Assembly: GCF_002355955.1 (NCBI RefSeq)
Contig: NZ_AP017368.1
Coordinates: forward strand, 434,001-498,000
Source of the DNA: Candidatus Desulfovibrio trichonymphae
GTDB lineage: Bacteria; Desulfobacterota; Desulfovibrionia; Desulfovibrionales; Desulfovibrionaceae
Reading direction: 5' to 3'
DNA length: 64,000 nucleotides
The notes below the pieces were generated by a model. That model saw only the letters and a program-made list of their open reading frames with translations. It was not told the origin of the DNA and ran no database searches. The position numbers and the translations under genes were made by a program. How positions within the stretch are numbered: the first letter of the stretch is position 1; each line of letters begins with the position of its first letter. Positions 53,785 through 62,607 of this stretch are shown piece after piece.

Positions 53785-55166
53785 ATGAACGTGTTGCTGG
53801 TTTCACAATGCTCCAAGCGAGCGTTGACTGAAACGCGCCGCATCCTTGACCAATTTGCAGAGCGGCGCGGAGAAGGTACTTGGCAGACGCCTATAACGCT
53901 GGCTGGTTTAGAAACTTTGCGGCGTTTGCTGCACAAAACGGCACGCAAAAATACTTCTGTGGCCTGTCATTGGATACGTGGCATCAATCATAGCGAACTT
54001 TTGTGGATAGTGGGAGATGCTAACCGCTTTAATGCGCACGGTGCTGTTCCCACGAATACGACAAGACGTGATGTGCTGCGGCAGAGTGATGAAAATACAT
54101 GGCATACCCTGCGCGATATCCGTTTACTTACAGGATTGGCGGCGCTGCTGCATGATCTGGGCAAAGCCTGTGGAGCTTTTCAGCAACGTCTGCGCGAGAA
54201 TATACGAAAACGCAACCTGTACCGACATGAGTGGATCGCATTACGGTTGTTTCAAGTCTTTGTAAGCAACGAGGATGATGCGGCTTGGCTAACACGGCTT
54301 GCCAATTTCTCCGAAGGGGATAACAATACTGCGTGGTTTGCCAACCTGCAAAAAGACGGAATATCCGCCTCAAACGTAAAGCCGTTTAAAGAACTTCCCT
54401 CCTAGCCCAAGCTGTTGCCTGGCTGATTCTGTCACATTATCGTCTGCCAGTCCGACCACAGAAAGACGGTGCATTCCAAACTGATATTCTGGATCAACTC
54501 CCCGACTGTATTACCGCACAATGGAATGGGTGCTGCACAGAAAGTGATCGGAATGCGGTGGCGCCTTACTGGACATTCCAGGCAGGGTTGCCTGTGATGA
54601 CAGTGGATTGGAAGAAAAAAGCCGCTCTGTTGGCTGAAGAATTACGTAGAAACGAGAGATTCCATAGTCTGCAGAAAGTGATCAGCGATCCCTATATGAT
54701 GCATCTTGCCCGACTCAGTCTGATGCTGGCAGATCATGCATATTCCAGCCGACCATATAATCCTGCGGATGCTTTGAAGCGTGCCTCGAAAGACAGCCTT
54801 TTTGCCAATAGCGACAGGAAAGGCAAGTTGCATCAACTGCTGAATGACCACCTGCTTGGGGTTGAAAAAGTGAGCAGACATGTCACCTACTTGCTGCCCC
54901 GGCTCCATGATATATTACCCCGGCTTGCACGGCATAAAGGCCTTGGAAAACGTAGTCTGAATGAAGGTTTCCGCTGGCAGGATAAAGCTGCGGAAATAGC
55001 TGCCGCGATTCGCGAGCGCAGTGTGAGGCAAGGCGCATTTATTGTAAGTATGGCCTCTACCGGCTGTGGTAAAACCTTGGCCAATGCTCGGGTTATGTAT
55101 GCGCTCGCGGATCCCGCCAAAGGTATGCGTTGCGCCTTTGCCCTTGGTCTGCGTACATTAAAATAG
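53785..55166 (+). pseudogene. cas3: cas2-3 (type I-F Cas2/Cas3 fusion), frameshift and 3' truncation
   Basis: It starts 2 bases after cas1. An N-terminal Cas2-like domain (MNVLLVSQCSKRALTETRRI) is followed by the HD nuclease region with LAALLHDLGKACGAFQQRL and the next His in YRHEWIALRLF. A frameshift near 54398 moves the reading to another frame (LLAQAVAWLILSHYRLPVRP) which continues to the helicase Walker A loop MASTGCGKTLANARVMYAL and motif Ia FALGLRTL. The frame stops there (55166). About 600 residues containing DEAH and the second RecA domain are missing. The sequence then meets the oppositely oriented lon gene 33 bases on. No csy genes follow. Confidence 0.9.
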
Positions 55167-55199
55167 GGGAGTGGCGATATCTTAATATGCTACCACATT

Positions 55200-57683
55200 C
55201 TAATGCTGTTTTTTCTGCGTGGCGGTTTTGCCCTTCCCACTTTTCTCTTCAAAAACGAGTGAAAGAAGCTCATCATAATGATGCACAGGATGCACACTGA
55301 TGCGCTTGAGCAAATCTTTGGGCACTTCTTCCAGATCTTTGACGTTCTGCTGCGGCACAATCACATACTTCAGGCCGTGCGCCACGCCGGCCAAAATTTT
55401 CTCTTTAATGCCACCCACGGGCAGAACACGGCCCTGCAGGGTGATTTCGCCCGTCATGCAGCAGTCGGCCCGAACCCTGCGCCCGCTTAACGCGGAAATC
55501 AGGGCTGTGGTCAGGGTGACGCCGGCGGAAGGACCGTCTTTCGGGGTGGCGCCCGCAGGCACATGTATGTGGATATCCCGCTTTACGGCAAAGGCCGGGT
55601 CCACACCAAGGGTTTCCGCACGGCTGCGAATATAACTCACGGCCGCATGAGCGCTTTCTTTCATCACATCGCCAAGCTGTCCCGTCAGGATAAGCCCGCC
55701 CTTGCCCTTCATAATACTGGTCTCAATGGTCAGCACTTCTCCGCCGGCCGGCGTCCAGGCCAACCCCAAGGCCATGCCCGGCAGAAGACGTTTTTCTTTT
55801 TCATCTTCCACATAGCGCGGCACGCCCAGAAGTTTTTCCACATCCGAAGGTGTCACGGTAAAAGCACCTTTTGCCCCTTCCGCCTTTCGTCGCGCCAGTT
55901 TACGGCACACGGCGGCCATCTCGCGCTCCAGATTGCGCAGACCCGCCTCGCGTGTGTAGTCTTTGATAACTTTTTCAACAGCCTTGTCGCCGACGGAAAC
56001 CTTGCTGCCGGTCAGGCCGTTTTCCGCAATCTTTTTCGGAAGCAGATGCTTGCGGGCTATCTCCATTTTTTCCTGCAAGGTGTAGCCGGTGAGGGCAATC
56101 ACCTCCATGCGGTCGCGCAAAGGCGCCGGGATGGTGTCCAGATGGTTGGCCGTGCAGAGAAACATGACCCTCGACAGGTCAAAAGGCACATTCAGATAGT
56201 GATCGCTAAAAGTATGGTTCTGTTCCGGATCCAGCACTTCCAGAAGAGCCGAGGAGGGGTCTCCGCGAAAATCCGTGCCGATCTTGTCCACTTCGTCCAG
56301 CACAATCACCGGGTTGCGCGTGCCCGCCTGTTTGAGCGACTGAATAATCCTGCCCGGCATGGAGCCTATATAGGTGCGCCGGTGGCCGCGAATTTCCGCC
56401 TCGTCGTGCATGCCGCCCAAGGAAATCCGTTGAAATTTGCGCCCGAGCGCCCGCGCAATGGATCGGCCGAGAGACGTCTTGCCCACGCCCGGAGGGCCAG
56501 TAAAACAGAGAATAGGCCCCTTTGACTGCGGGTTCAGCTTGCGCACGCTCAAAAATTCCAGTATGCGGTCTTTCACCTTATCAAGGCCGCAGTGGTCTTC
56601 GTCCAGCACTTGTTTGGCGTGCACAATGTCCATCCGGTCGCGGGAAAGCTTCTTCCATGGCAGATCCACAAGCCAGTCCAGATATGTGCGCACCACATTC
56701 GCCTCTGAAGAGTCGGCGTGCATGCTCGAGAGCCTGCGCAACTGCTTGGCCGCCTCCCTGCGCACGTCCTTGGGCAGACCGACTTTATCCAGCGTCTTTT
56801 TCAAACTCTCCAGATCTGCTTCGCCATCCTCCTCGTCTTCGCCAAGCTCATGGCGTATGGCCTTGATCTGCTCGCGCAAAAAATAATCCTTCTGGGCCTT
56901 GTCCATGCCTTCACGGGCTGAACTCTGGATGCGGGCCTGCACGGTGACAACCTCTACCTCGCGCTGCAGCTGCTTGTTGACAAGGGCAAGACGCTCCACA
57001 GGCTCTTCGGTTTCCAGAATATTCTGGGCGTCAGCAAGCTTCAGACGCATGTTGGCGGCAATCAGATCAGCCAGACGCCCCGGATCATCCACACCCTGCA
57101 GCACAGCCAGCATATCCGGCGAAGCGACGCCGCGCAGGGAAAACACTTTTTCACTCTGCTCACGGGCGGCGCGAAGCAGCGCTTCCACGGTAGGGTTGGT
57201 TTCCGGCATCAGTTCCGGAACAGGTTCGATACGCACCTCCAGCCAGGGCTCCACCTGGCTGTATTCCGTTACACGGGCACGGCTTACGCCCTGCACCAAA
57301 ATTTTAACGCGCGAATCCGGCATCTTAAGCAAACGCATGACCTGCACGACCGTGCCGACGTCAAAAAGATCCGCAGGCGCGGGGTCTTCCACACTTTCTT
57401 CCTTTTGTGCGCAAACAAAAAGGTGGCGGCCGGTTTTCAGCGCGCGTTCAACAGCCTGCACGGATTTTTCCCGCCCGATGAACAGCGGCAAAATCATGTA
57501 ATTGAAAATAATTATATCACGTACCGGCAACACGGGCAAAACATCCGGAATATTCTGCGCGAGGGACGTGAGGCTGTTTTCGCCTTCCTCTGCGTCGGGA
57601 GAAGACTGATCCTGTCTGTCGACCACGGTCTCCGCAACAGCCTCATGCGGCTTTGTGTGTCCGGTGTTATTCTTGTCGGTCAT
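55200..57683 (-). CDS. lon: ATP-dependent protease Lon
   Basis: Lon degrades misfolded and regulatory proteins in the cytoplasm. The 827 residues comprise an N-terminal substrate domain (LPVLPVRDIIIFNYMILPLF onward), a coiled helical linker and an AAA+ module with FTGPPGVGKTSLGRSIARAL, VIVLDEVDKIG and FLCTANHLDTIP. The peptidase domain has catalytic Ser in PKDGPSAGVTLTTAL and Lys in GGIKEKILAGVAHGL. A short charged extension precedes residue 35. GTAGGAG before the ATG is a good ribosome site. It converges with the truncated cas3. Confidence 0.97.
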   Translation of the reverse strand: MTDKNNTGHTKPHEAVAETVVDRQDQSSPDAEEGENSLTSLAQNIPDVLPVLPVRDIIIFNYMILPLFIGREKSVQAVERALKTGRHLFVCAQKEESVEDPAPADLFDVGTVVQVMRLLKMPDSRVKILVQGVSRARVTEYSQVEPWLEVRIEPVPELMPETNPTVEALLRAAREQSEKVFSLRGVASPDMLAVLQGVDDPGRLADLIAANMRLKLADAQNILETEEPVERLALVNKQLQREVEVVTVQARIQSSAREGMDKAQKDYFLREQIKAIRHELGEDEEDGEADLESLKKTLDKVGLPKDVRREAAKQLRRLSSMHADSSEANVVRTYLDWLVDLPWKKLSRDRMDIVHAKQVLDEDHCGLDKVKDRILEFLSVRKLNPQSKGPILCFTGPPGVGKTSLGRSIARALGRKFQRISLGGMHDEAEIRGHRRTYIGSMPGRIIQSLKQAGTRNPVIVLDEVDKIGTDFRGDPSSALLEVLDPEQNHTFSDHYLNVPFDLSRVMFLCTANHLDTIPAPLRDRMEVIALTGYTLQEKMEIARKHLLPKKIAENGLTGSKVSVGDKAVEKVIKDYTREAGLRNLEREMAAVCRKLARRKAEGAKGAFTVTPSDVEKLLGVPRYVEDEKEKRLLPGMALGLAWTPAGGEVLTIETSIMKGKGGLILTGQLGDVMKESAHAAVSYIRSRAETLGVDPAFAVKRDIHIHVPAGATPKDGPSAGVTLTTALISALSGRRVRADCCMTGEITLQGRVLPVGGIKEKILAGVAHGLKYVIVPQQNVKDLEEVPKDLLKRISVHPVHHYDELLSLVFEEKSGKGKTATQKKQH

Positions 57684-57697
57684 ATATGCTCCTACCC

Positions 57698-58391
57698 TCA
57701 GACAAAGCTGCCCCGCATTATACTGTAACAGTCACCCTCGGTGACAATGACATGGTCCAAAAAACGCAAACCCATGCGCGGCGCGAATTGCCGGAGTTCT
57801 TCTGTCAGCGTGAGATCCGCTCCGGAAGGTTCTGGCGAACCACCGGGATGATTGTGCACTAAAATAATGCCACTTGCCTTGTGCGCAAGCGCCGCCTCCA
57901 GCACATCCCGCGGCTGCACCGGCACCGCGCTGATGCCGCCGCGGCGCAAACGCTCCCAAGCAATCAGGCCGTTGCGGCTATTGACAAGAGCCATCCAGCA
58001 TTCTTCATGCGGGCAGCCGGGCCAGCCTTGCCCGCGCCATTTTTGCCACGGCCTGCGGCGTGGCAAGCTCTTCACGCCTGCGCACTGCCGAATTGGCATA
58101 GCGGGCCAGAAGCTCACGCAGCACACGCCAAATAGCCATCAGCCTCGGCCCGAAGCCGGCAACATGCATAAGCTCGTCCGGCCGTGCATCCAGCACGCCG
58201 CGCATGCTGCCGAAACGCCGCAGCAGTTCCTCCGCCAGCGGCCGTGTATCTTTGCGCGTCAGCCCGTACCCGAGCAAAAGCTCAAGCACCTCATAGTCCG
58301 CCATGACCGACGGATCGCGCTCAAGACGCGTGCGCAATCTGTCGCGGTGCCCCTTGTGCGGTTGCGTGGCTGAATCAGGCGTCACCGGCAT
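57698..58391 (-). pseudogene. radC: radC-type JAMM protein, single frameshift
   Basis: The N-terminal part (58391 down to about 58020) carries the helix-hairpin-helix region (GHRDRLRTRLERDP, ELLLGYGLTRKDTRPLAEELL, LMHVAGFGPRLMAIWRVLREL). Within a CCC run near 58018-58022 the frame shifts by one, apparently through one extra C. The MPN/JAMM domain continues in another frame: CWMALVNSRNGLIAWE, AVPVQPRDVLEAALAHKASG and the metal motif ILVHNHPGGSPEPSGADLTL. RadC's role is unsettled. The lesion is a single base in a homopolymer, so a sequencing error or slippage is possible. It lies 14 bases upstream of lon's end of the gap. Confidence 0.75.
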
Positions 58392-58446
58392 AAAGTAAGC
58401 AGTCCCCCAATATAGGCAAGAGGCAGAAATGCACGCCCGCATAAAT

Positions 58447-58554
58447 TTACAGCGGCCATAAAACTATGGAGATACCATAAACTTTGTCAGAATACCCGAT
58501 AAGAGGGCCAAGCAATGCCATAAGACTCCGCGTGCGGCAACAGGCGTCAGGCAT
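58447..58554 (-). CDS. Small ORF with strong ribosome site, hydrophobic peptide
   Basis: ATG 58554 is preceded by AGGAG at about 5 bases and opens 35 codons (MPDACCRTRSLMALLGPLIG to SIVLWPL), with one short hydrophobic stretch. It lies between the secreted hypothetical gene and radC. It might be a real small membrane peptide or the stump of a lost gene. Confidence 0.3.
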   Translation of the reverse strand: MPDACCRTRSLMALLGPLIGYSDKVYGISIVLWPL

Positions 58555-58586
58555 GTGGTCTCCTGTTTTTACACGCGGGCGGTGGG

Positions 58587-59159
58587 TCAGTTCACACGGC
58601 GCGGCTGAAAATACTGCTGCTTAAAAATCAACCTGTATTGCTTGGCCGGGGACTGTGTTGCAGGTTTGGTCACTTGCCCTTCAATAGACAGGGGCTTGTC
58701 TGAAAAACCGAAAGGCTGTAGTTGACCGGATGAAAGCGGCAATCGCTCCAGCCCGCTGCCAAGCTGTATCACCGGCAGGCTGGCCACGCCGCTGCCGGCC
58801 ATAAGCACAGTGTCGCTTCCCTGCGGCGGGGCGCCGTCAAAAATCTGTGCGGTCCGCGCGGTTGCGTTGAGGGCAGATGGCACAGGCGTATCCGTTCTGC
58901 GCAGCACTTCCAGAAAATCGTTGCCCGTACGCCCCACAAAGCTCACAAGAGAAGCGCCTCCGCCATAAACCAGAAGACTCATCGGCATTGTACCGCCGTG
59001 TATCCCCATATAGGCCGGGCGCGCGCCGGCGGGCATGACTGTCCAGCCGTCACCGATTGCTCCGTCAGAGGGCGCCGCGGCGCACGCGAACCCGCCGCTG
59101 AAAAACAGATGAAGGCACAGAATACAGATCATGCAGAGCCACATGGGCACATCTTTCAT
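58587..59159 (-). CDS. Secreted protein of unknown function
   Basis: I do not recognise the family. The start at ATG 59159 gives MKDVPMWLCMICILCLHLFFS followed by GGFACAAAP, a signal peptide with likely cleavage after ACA or AAA. The mature part of about 160 residues has MPAGARPAYMGIHGGTMPMS, a repeat-like VGRTGNDFLEVLRR, and VLMAGSGVASLPVIQLGS, suggesting a small beta-rich periplasmic domain. There are no cysteine pairs or catalytic motifs. It lies 56 bases downstream of the secreted hydrolase and may share its transcript. Confidence 0.6.
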   Translation of the reverse strand: MKDVPMWLCMICILCLHLFFSGGFACAAAPSDGAIGDGWTVMPAGARPAYMGIHGGTMPMSLLVYGGGASLVSFVGRTGNDFLEVLRRTDTPVPSALNATARTAQIFDGAPPQGSDTVLMAGSGVASLPVIQLGSGLERLPLSSGQLQPFGFSDKPLSIEGQVTKPATQSPAKQYRLIFKQQYFQPRRVN

Positions 59160-59215
59160 GTGAGGCAAATACGAATTTGCCGCCGCCTTGTCAAGATGCC
59201 GCCAAACACGATTCG

Positions 59216-60361
59216 TTATCCTCCCGAACGGCCATTGCGGCGTTGTTTGCCGCGTGGCGCCGGTTCAGGAGCTGGAGGTGGAGCGCTTTGCGGCCTTGTC
59301 AGCTCCGGGGGCTCAGGTATTATGGGAAGGTTTTTGTCGCTGCCCAGATAATGGAGAAAAAAATCCGTCAGCGCGCTGTGCATTGCCTGATGAATGGCCT
59401 GACGTTCCTCAGGACTTGCCGAAAGACAGAGTTCCGGCAGATCCTCCAGCAAAGAATTCGGGCAGGAGGCCATCAGCGCGGCCGGATCGGCGTTTTTCAG
59501 AGTCAGATACCGCGCCTTTTTTTTATTCAAAAGACGGTTGAAAACATCCGTATGCAGGGCTGGCGGGTTAACGGTGTCATTTCCCGCGGCAAGCAGCAGG
59601 AGCGGCGGGTAGAACCAGCGAAAGGAGTCGCGGCTGAAAAGCATACTGAAGCCAGGCGTCACAGCGGCTACGGCTTTTATTCTCGGGTCCGCCGGACTTT
59701 TGTTCAGCGGCAGGCTCTCACAAAGCGTGTTGATGCGATTTTTTGCCCAGGGATTGCAATAAATGTCGTCCTTCCCGGCGCGGGGGCAATAGTCATTCCA
59801 GCCGCCGCAGTCCGGCAGTGCGCCGCCCAGCAACAGAACGGCCGCGCCGCCGGCGCTGAAACCGATCGCGCCGGCACGATTTTTGTCTATGCTCTGTGAA
59901 ATCTGCGGATGCTCCAGCAACAGATCCATGGTTGCCGAAAGCTCCCGCGCGCGGGATTCAAGCTGTTCCCAAGTGAACAGCTTGTCCATATTGTCTATGC
60001 AGTCGCCGGGATGTGTGGGCGCTGCAACGACAAAACCGCGGGAAGCCAGCCATGCGGCAGTGTCATAGTACGAAAAACGCGATGCGGGCGAAGCATGCGA
60101 AAGCAGCAGCAAGGGGAAACGCCCTTCCACAGTCCTGCCTTCCGGCGCCGCCGTGATTTCCCAAGGAGCATAGTTGAGCACGCGCGGGGACTGGACGCTG
60201 GGGTACCAGAGATTGACGTCCAGACGCAGATTTTTCTCCGCTGTCCATTGCCCCAGCGTGCAGAAGCCAACCTGATAGAAGGCGGCAGCCCACGACATCT
60301 GCGCGTCCGCAAAATATGCCAGAAAAAAAAGCAGAAGGGCCATACCGACGGGACGAAGCAT
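59216..60361 (-). CDS. Secreted alpha/beta hydrolase (dienelactone hydrolase-like)
   Basis: From ATG 60361 (MLRPVGMALLLFFLAYFADA) the protein has a signal peptide and about 381 residues. The alpha/beta hydrolase core has the oxyanion region FPLLLLSHASPASRFSYYD, the nucleophile elbow GAIGFSAGGAAVLLLGG, and PPLLLLAAGNDTVNPP before the acid residue. The first part, FCTLGQWTAEKNLRLDVNLW, resembles predicted dienelactone hydrolases/platelet-activating-factor acetylhydrolase-like lipases. The C-terminus is proline rich and basic (PPPAPEPAPRGKQRRNGR), unusual for a periplasmic enzyme. Substrate unknown. An upstream start at 60442 is possible. Confidence 0.8.
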   Translation of the reverse strand: MLRPVGMALLLFFLAYFADAQMSWAAAFYQVGFCTLGQWTAEKNLRLDVNLWYPSVQSPRVLNYAPWEITAAPEGRTVEGRFPLLLLSHASPASRFSYYDTAAWLASRGFVVAAPTHPGDCIDNMDKLFTWEQLESRARELSATMDLLLEHPQISQSIDKNRAGAIGFSAGGAAVLLLGGALPDCGGWNDYCPRAGKDDIYCNPWAKNRINTLCESLPLNKSPADPRIKAVAAVTPGFSMLFSRDSFRWFYPPLLLLAAGNDTVNPPALHTDVFNRLLNKKKARYLTLKNADPAALMASCPNSLLEDLPELCLSASPEERQAIHQAMHSALTDFFLHYLGSDKNLPIIPEPPELTRPQSAPPPAPEPAPRGKQRRNGRSGG

Positions 60362-60479
60362 AGAGCTGTTGTGCCACAGGGCGGCTTGGGATACAAGAAC
60401 ATTTTTACAGGAACAGCACGCCACGGACGTCTGTGCGTTCATACGCGGGGTTGGCGCGCGGCATGCTCTGGAAGGGATG

Positions 60480-61127
60480 ATGGAAGCGGTAAATTTTCTG
60501 ATTGATTTTATTCTGCATATTGATATTCACCTCTTTGAGCTGGCCGAACAGTACGGGCTTTGGGCGTATGCCATTCTCTTTGTTGTTGTGTTCTGCGAGA
60601 CAGGTCTCGTGGTTACGCCTTTTCTGCCGGGCGACTCCCTGCTGTTCGCCTCCGGCGTGGCCGCCGGCGTTGGTCTTTTGGGCTACGGAGAAAGCGTGCT
60701 GACGCTGTTTTTGGCCGGCGTTCTGGGCGACGCCATGAATTACGGTATCGGCCGCCGTGTCGGCCCCTCCATTTTTGCCGAAGGGAACAGATTCATAAAA
60801 AAAGACTATCTTGTCAAAGCACACAATTTTTACGCGCGCCATGGCGGCAAGGCTATTGTGCTGGCGCGTTTCGTGCCAATTGTGCGCACTTTTGCGCCAT
60901 TTGTGGCCGGCATTGCGCTGATGTACCCATCGACATTTTTTCTGTACAATATTTCCGGCTGCGTGTTTTGGGTGGGCACGCTTGTGTCCGCCGGGTATTT
61001 TCTGGGAAATTTTGTTTGGGTGCGGGCCAACTTCAGCATTATCGTCTATGCCATCATTGTTGTTTCCGTGCTGCCCGCGCTGGTAGAGCTGCTCAGCGCC
61101 CGCATGAAGGCGGGGCACAAGGGTTAA
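60480..61127 (+). CDS. DedA family membrane protein
   Basis: DedA proteins are inner-membrane transporters or scramblases; some recycle undecaprenyl phosphate. The second of two adjacent ATG codons (60480) has the better spacing to GGAAGG. The 215-residue protein has the family motif CETGLVVTPFLPGDSLLFASG with the re-entrant glycine-rich loop, then AGVLGDAMNYGIGRRVG, and FYARHGGKAIVLARFVPIVRTFAPFVAG, the conserved R-F-x-P-x-x-R segment. Its stop codon overlaps the stop of the convergent ABC gene in TTAA. Confidence 0.92.
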   Translation: MEAVNFLIDFILHIDIHLFELAEQYGLWAYAILFVVVFCETGLVVTPFLPGDSLLFASGVAAGVGLLGYGESVLTLFLAGVLGDAMNYGIGRRVGPSIFAEGNRFIKKDYLVKAHNFYARHGGKAIVLARFVPIVRTFAPFVAGIALMYPSTFFLYNISGCVFWVGTLVSAGYFLGNFVWVRANFSIIVYAIIVVSVLPALVELLSARMKAGHKG

Positions 61128-62590
61128 GGCGTCACGATAAGACGTCCGCCTTCCATGCGCGCCTGTCGGTTAATGCACAGGGGCGCGTCTTCGTCGTAAT
61201 GGGAGACAAAAACCAGAGAAAGACCCTGCGCGGCCAGATTGTCCAGCGTGTCCAGATAACGGAACCGGCTTGCCTCATCCAGGCCGGAACAGGGTTCATC
61301 CAAGAGCAGGATATCCGGCCCGCCCACAAGAGCTCTTGCCAGAAAAAGCCGACGCAACTGGCCGCTGGAAAGCCGGCGGATGGAATGCTCCGCCAGAGGC
61401 GCCACATCAAGCCGCTCCATTGCCTCCCGCGCTTCGCGCAGTTCCGCATTGGCACATCGGCGGTACAGCCCTACGCTGTTGTCAAAGCCGGAACAGACAA
61501 GCTCCAGCCCAGTGAGCGCATATCCGTATAAAGCCGAAGAAAGGCCGGAAACAAGGCGCACGCCCCTGCGCACGTCTTCCAGCGTCTGCACAAATCCGCC
61601 GCGACGCGCCAGACAACGACATGCCCGGCCTCCGAGGGCCACGAATTCATCCCCGGCAAGCAGGCGCAGCAAGGTTGACTTGCCCGAGCCGTTGGCGCCC
61701 GTCAGATGCCAGTGCTCACCCTCGTGCATGCTCCAGTCAATGTCGTGCAGCACTTTGCGGCGGTCAACAAAAACAGAAACCTTCTCCAGACAGAACAATA
61801 CGGTTTCGCTTTCCGCAGACTGAACGCGCGCTTTTTTGGAGCGCGGTGGGCGTTCCTGCAGCAAAGTCCCTTGCGGCGTATCCACCGCCAGTATCCTCCC
61901 CTGTCTGAGATGCCGGCGTCCGGAGCACCAGGTTGGGATCAAGCCCTGCCTGTGCGTCGTCATAACAACCGTGCATCTGTCCGTGTATTCTTCCAGCAAG
62001 CCGAACAAACGCGCGCGGTGCGCCGCGTCAAGACCGTCGGCGCATTCGTCCAGCAGAAGCAGCGGGGGCTCGCGCAGCAGCGCCCGCGCGCACAGCAAAA
62101 GGCATAGCTGCCCTTGGGAAAATGCGGAGATGGAACAGGCCAGCAGATGCTCTGCCTTCAGCCGCGCGGCTATTGCTTCAGCCGCGCGGCTGCATTCGTC
62201 GGGCGGGCTGCTGTACAGCAGGGATGTGTCGTCAAAGGCCGTAAGCAGCAGATCCCTGCCCGTGATGTCCCAAGCCTCACGCTGGTGTTTTTCTTGAAGT
62301 GCCGGAGAAACAAGGGCGCTCATAGCGCGCCCCGCCAGTGGTGAAGTTTCGGCCCCTTCAGCGGTATGCCAGTAGATGCTCCCGCGCGCGGGCCGGAGTT
62401 CACCGCGCAAAAGACGCAGCAGCGTTGATTTTCCAGCGCCGTTGCCGCCGGTCAGCACGCAGTGACAGCCGCGTCGGACACGCCAGTCAATATCGTGCAG
62501 CACCATCTCCTGACGGGAGTCGCCGGGCAGAGAAAGACTCACGTGGTCAACCGTGACCAGCAATGTCGGGTCGGCAGTCTGACACGTCAT
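61124..62590 (-). CDS. Double ABC ATPase, ModF/PhrA-like
   Basis: The 488-residue protein joins two ABC ATPase domains. The first has Walker A LTGGNGAGKSTLLRLL, the signature ISAFSQGQLCLLLCARALL and Walker B PLLLLDECADGLDAA. The second has LTGANGSGKSTLLRLLAGDE, IRRLSSGQLRRLFLARALVG and ILLLDEPCSGLDEAS. No membrane domain is fused or adjacent. The order and single-chain design resemble ModF (photorepair/molybdate-linked), but such soluble twin ATPases can also act on ribosomes, so the role is open. First-domain signature Gln-Gly replaces the usual Gly-Gly. Confidence 0.82.
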   Translation of the reverse strand: MTCQTADPTLLVTVDHVSLSLPGDSRQEMVLHDIDWRVRRGCHCVLTGGNGAGKSTLLRLLRGELRPARGSIYWHTAEGAETSPLAGRAMSALVSPALQEKHQREAWDITGRDLLLTAFDDTSLLYSSPPDECSRAAEAIAARLKAEHLLACSISAFSQGQLCLLLCARALLREPPLLLLDECADGLDAAHRARLFGLLEEYTDRCTVVMTTHRQGLIPTWCSGRRHLRQGRILAVDTPQGTLLQERPPRSKKARVQSAESETVLFCLEKVSVFVDRRKVLHDIDWSMHEGEHWHLTGANGSGKSTLLRLLAGDEFVALGGRACRCLARRGGFVQTLEDVRRGVRLVSGLSSALYGYALTGLELVCSGFDNSVGLYRRCANAELREAREAMERLDVAPLAEHSIRRLSSGQLRRLFLARALVGGPDILLLDEPCSGLDEASRFRYLDTLDNLAAQGLSLVFVSHYDEDAPLCINRQARMEGGRLIVTP

Positions 62591-62607
62591 GGAACCAGCG
62601 CCCCGAT

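Noticed and set aside
681-58391. Explaining all broken genes as sequencing errors
   Set aside because: Single shifts (dprA, radC) could be errors, but the in-frame stop in the PLD domain, the gene-to-gene deletions and the 3' loss of cas3 cannot, and neighbouring housekeeping genes show no shifts.
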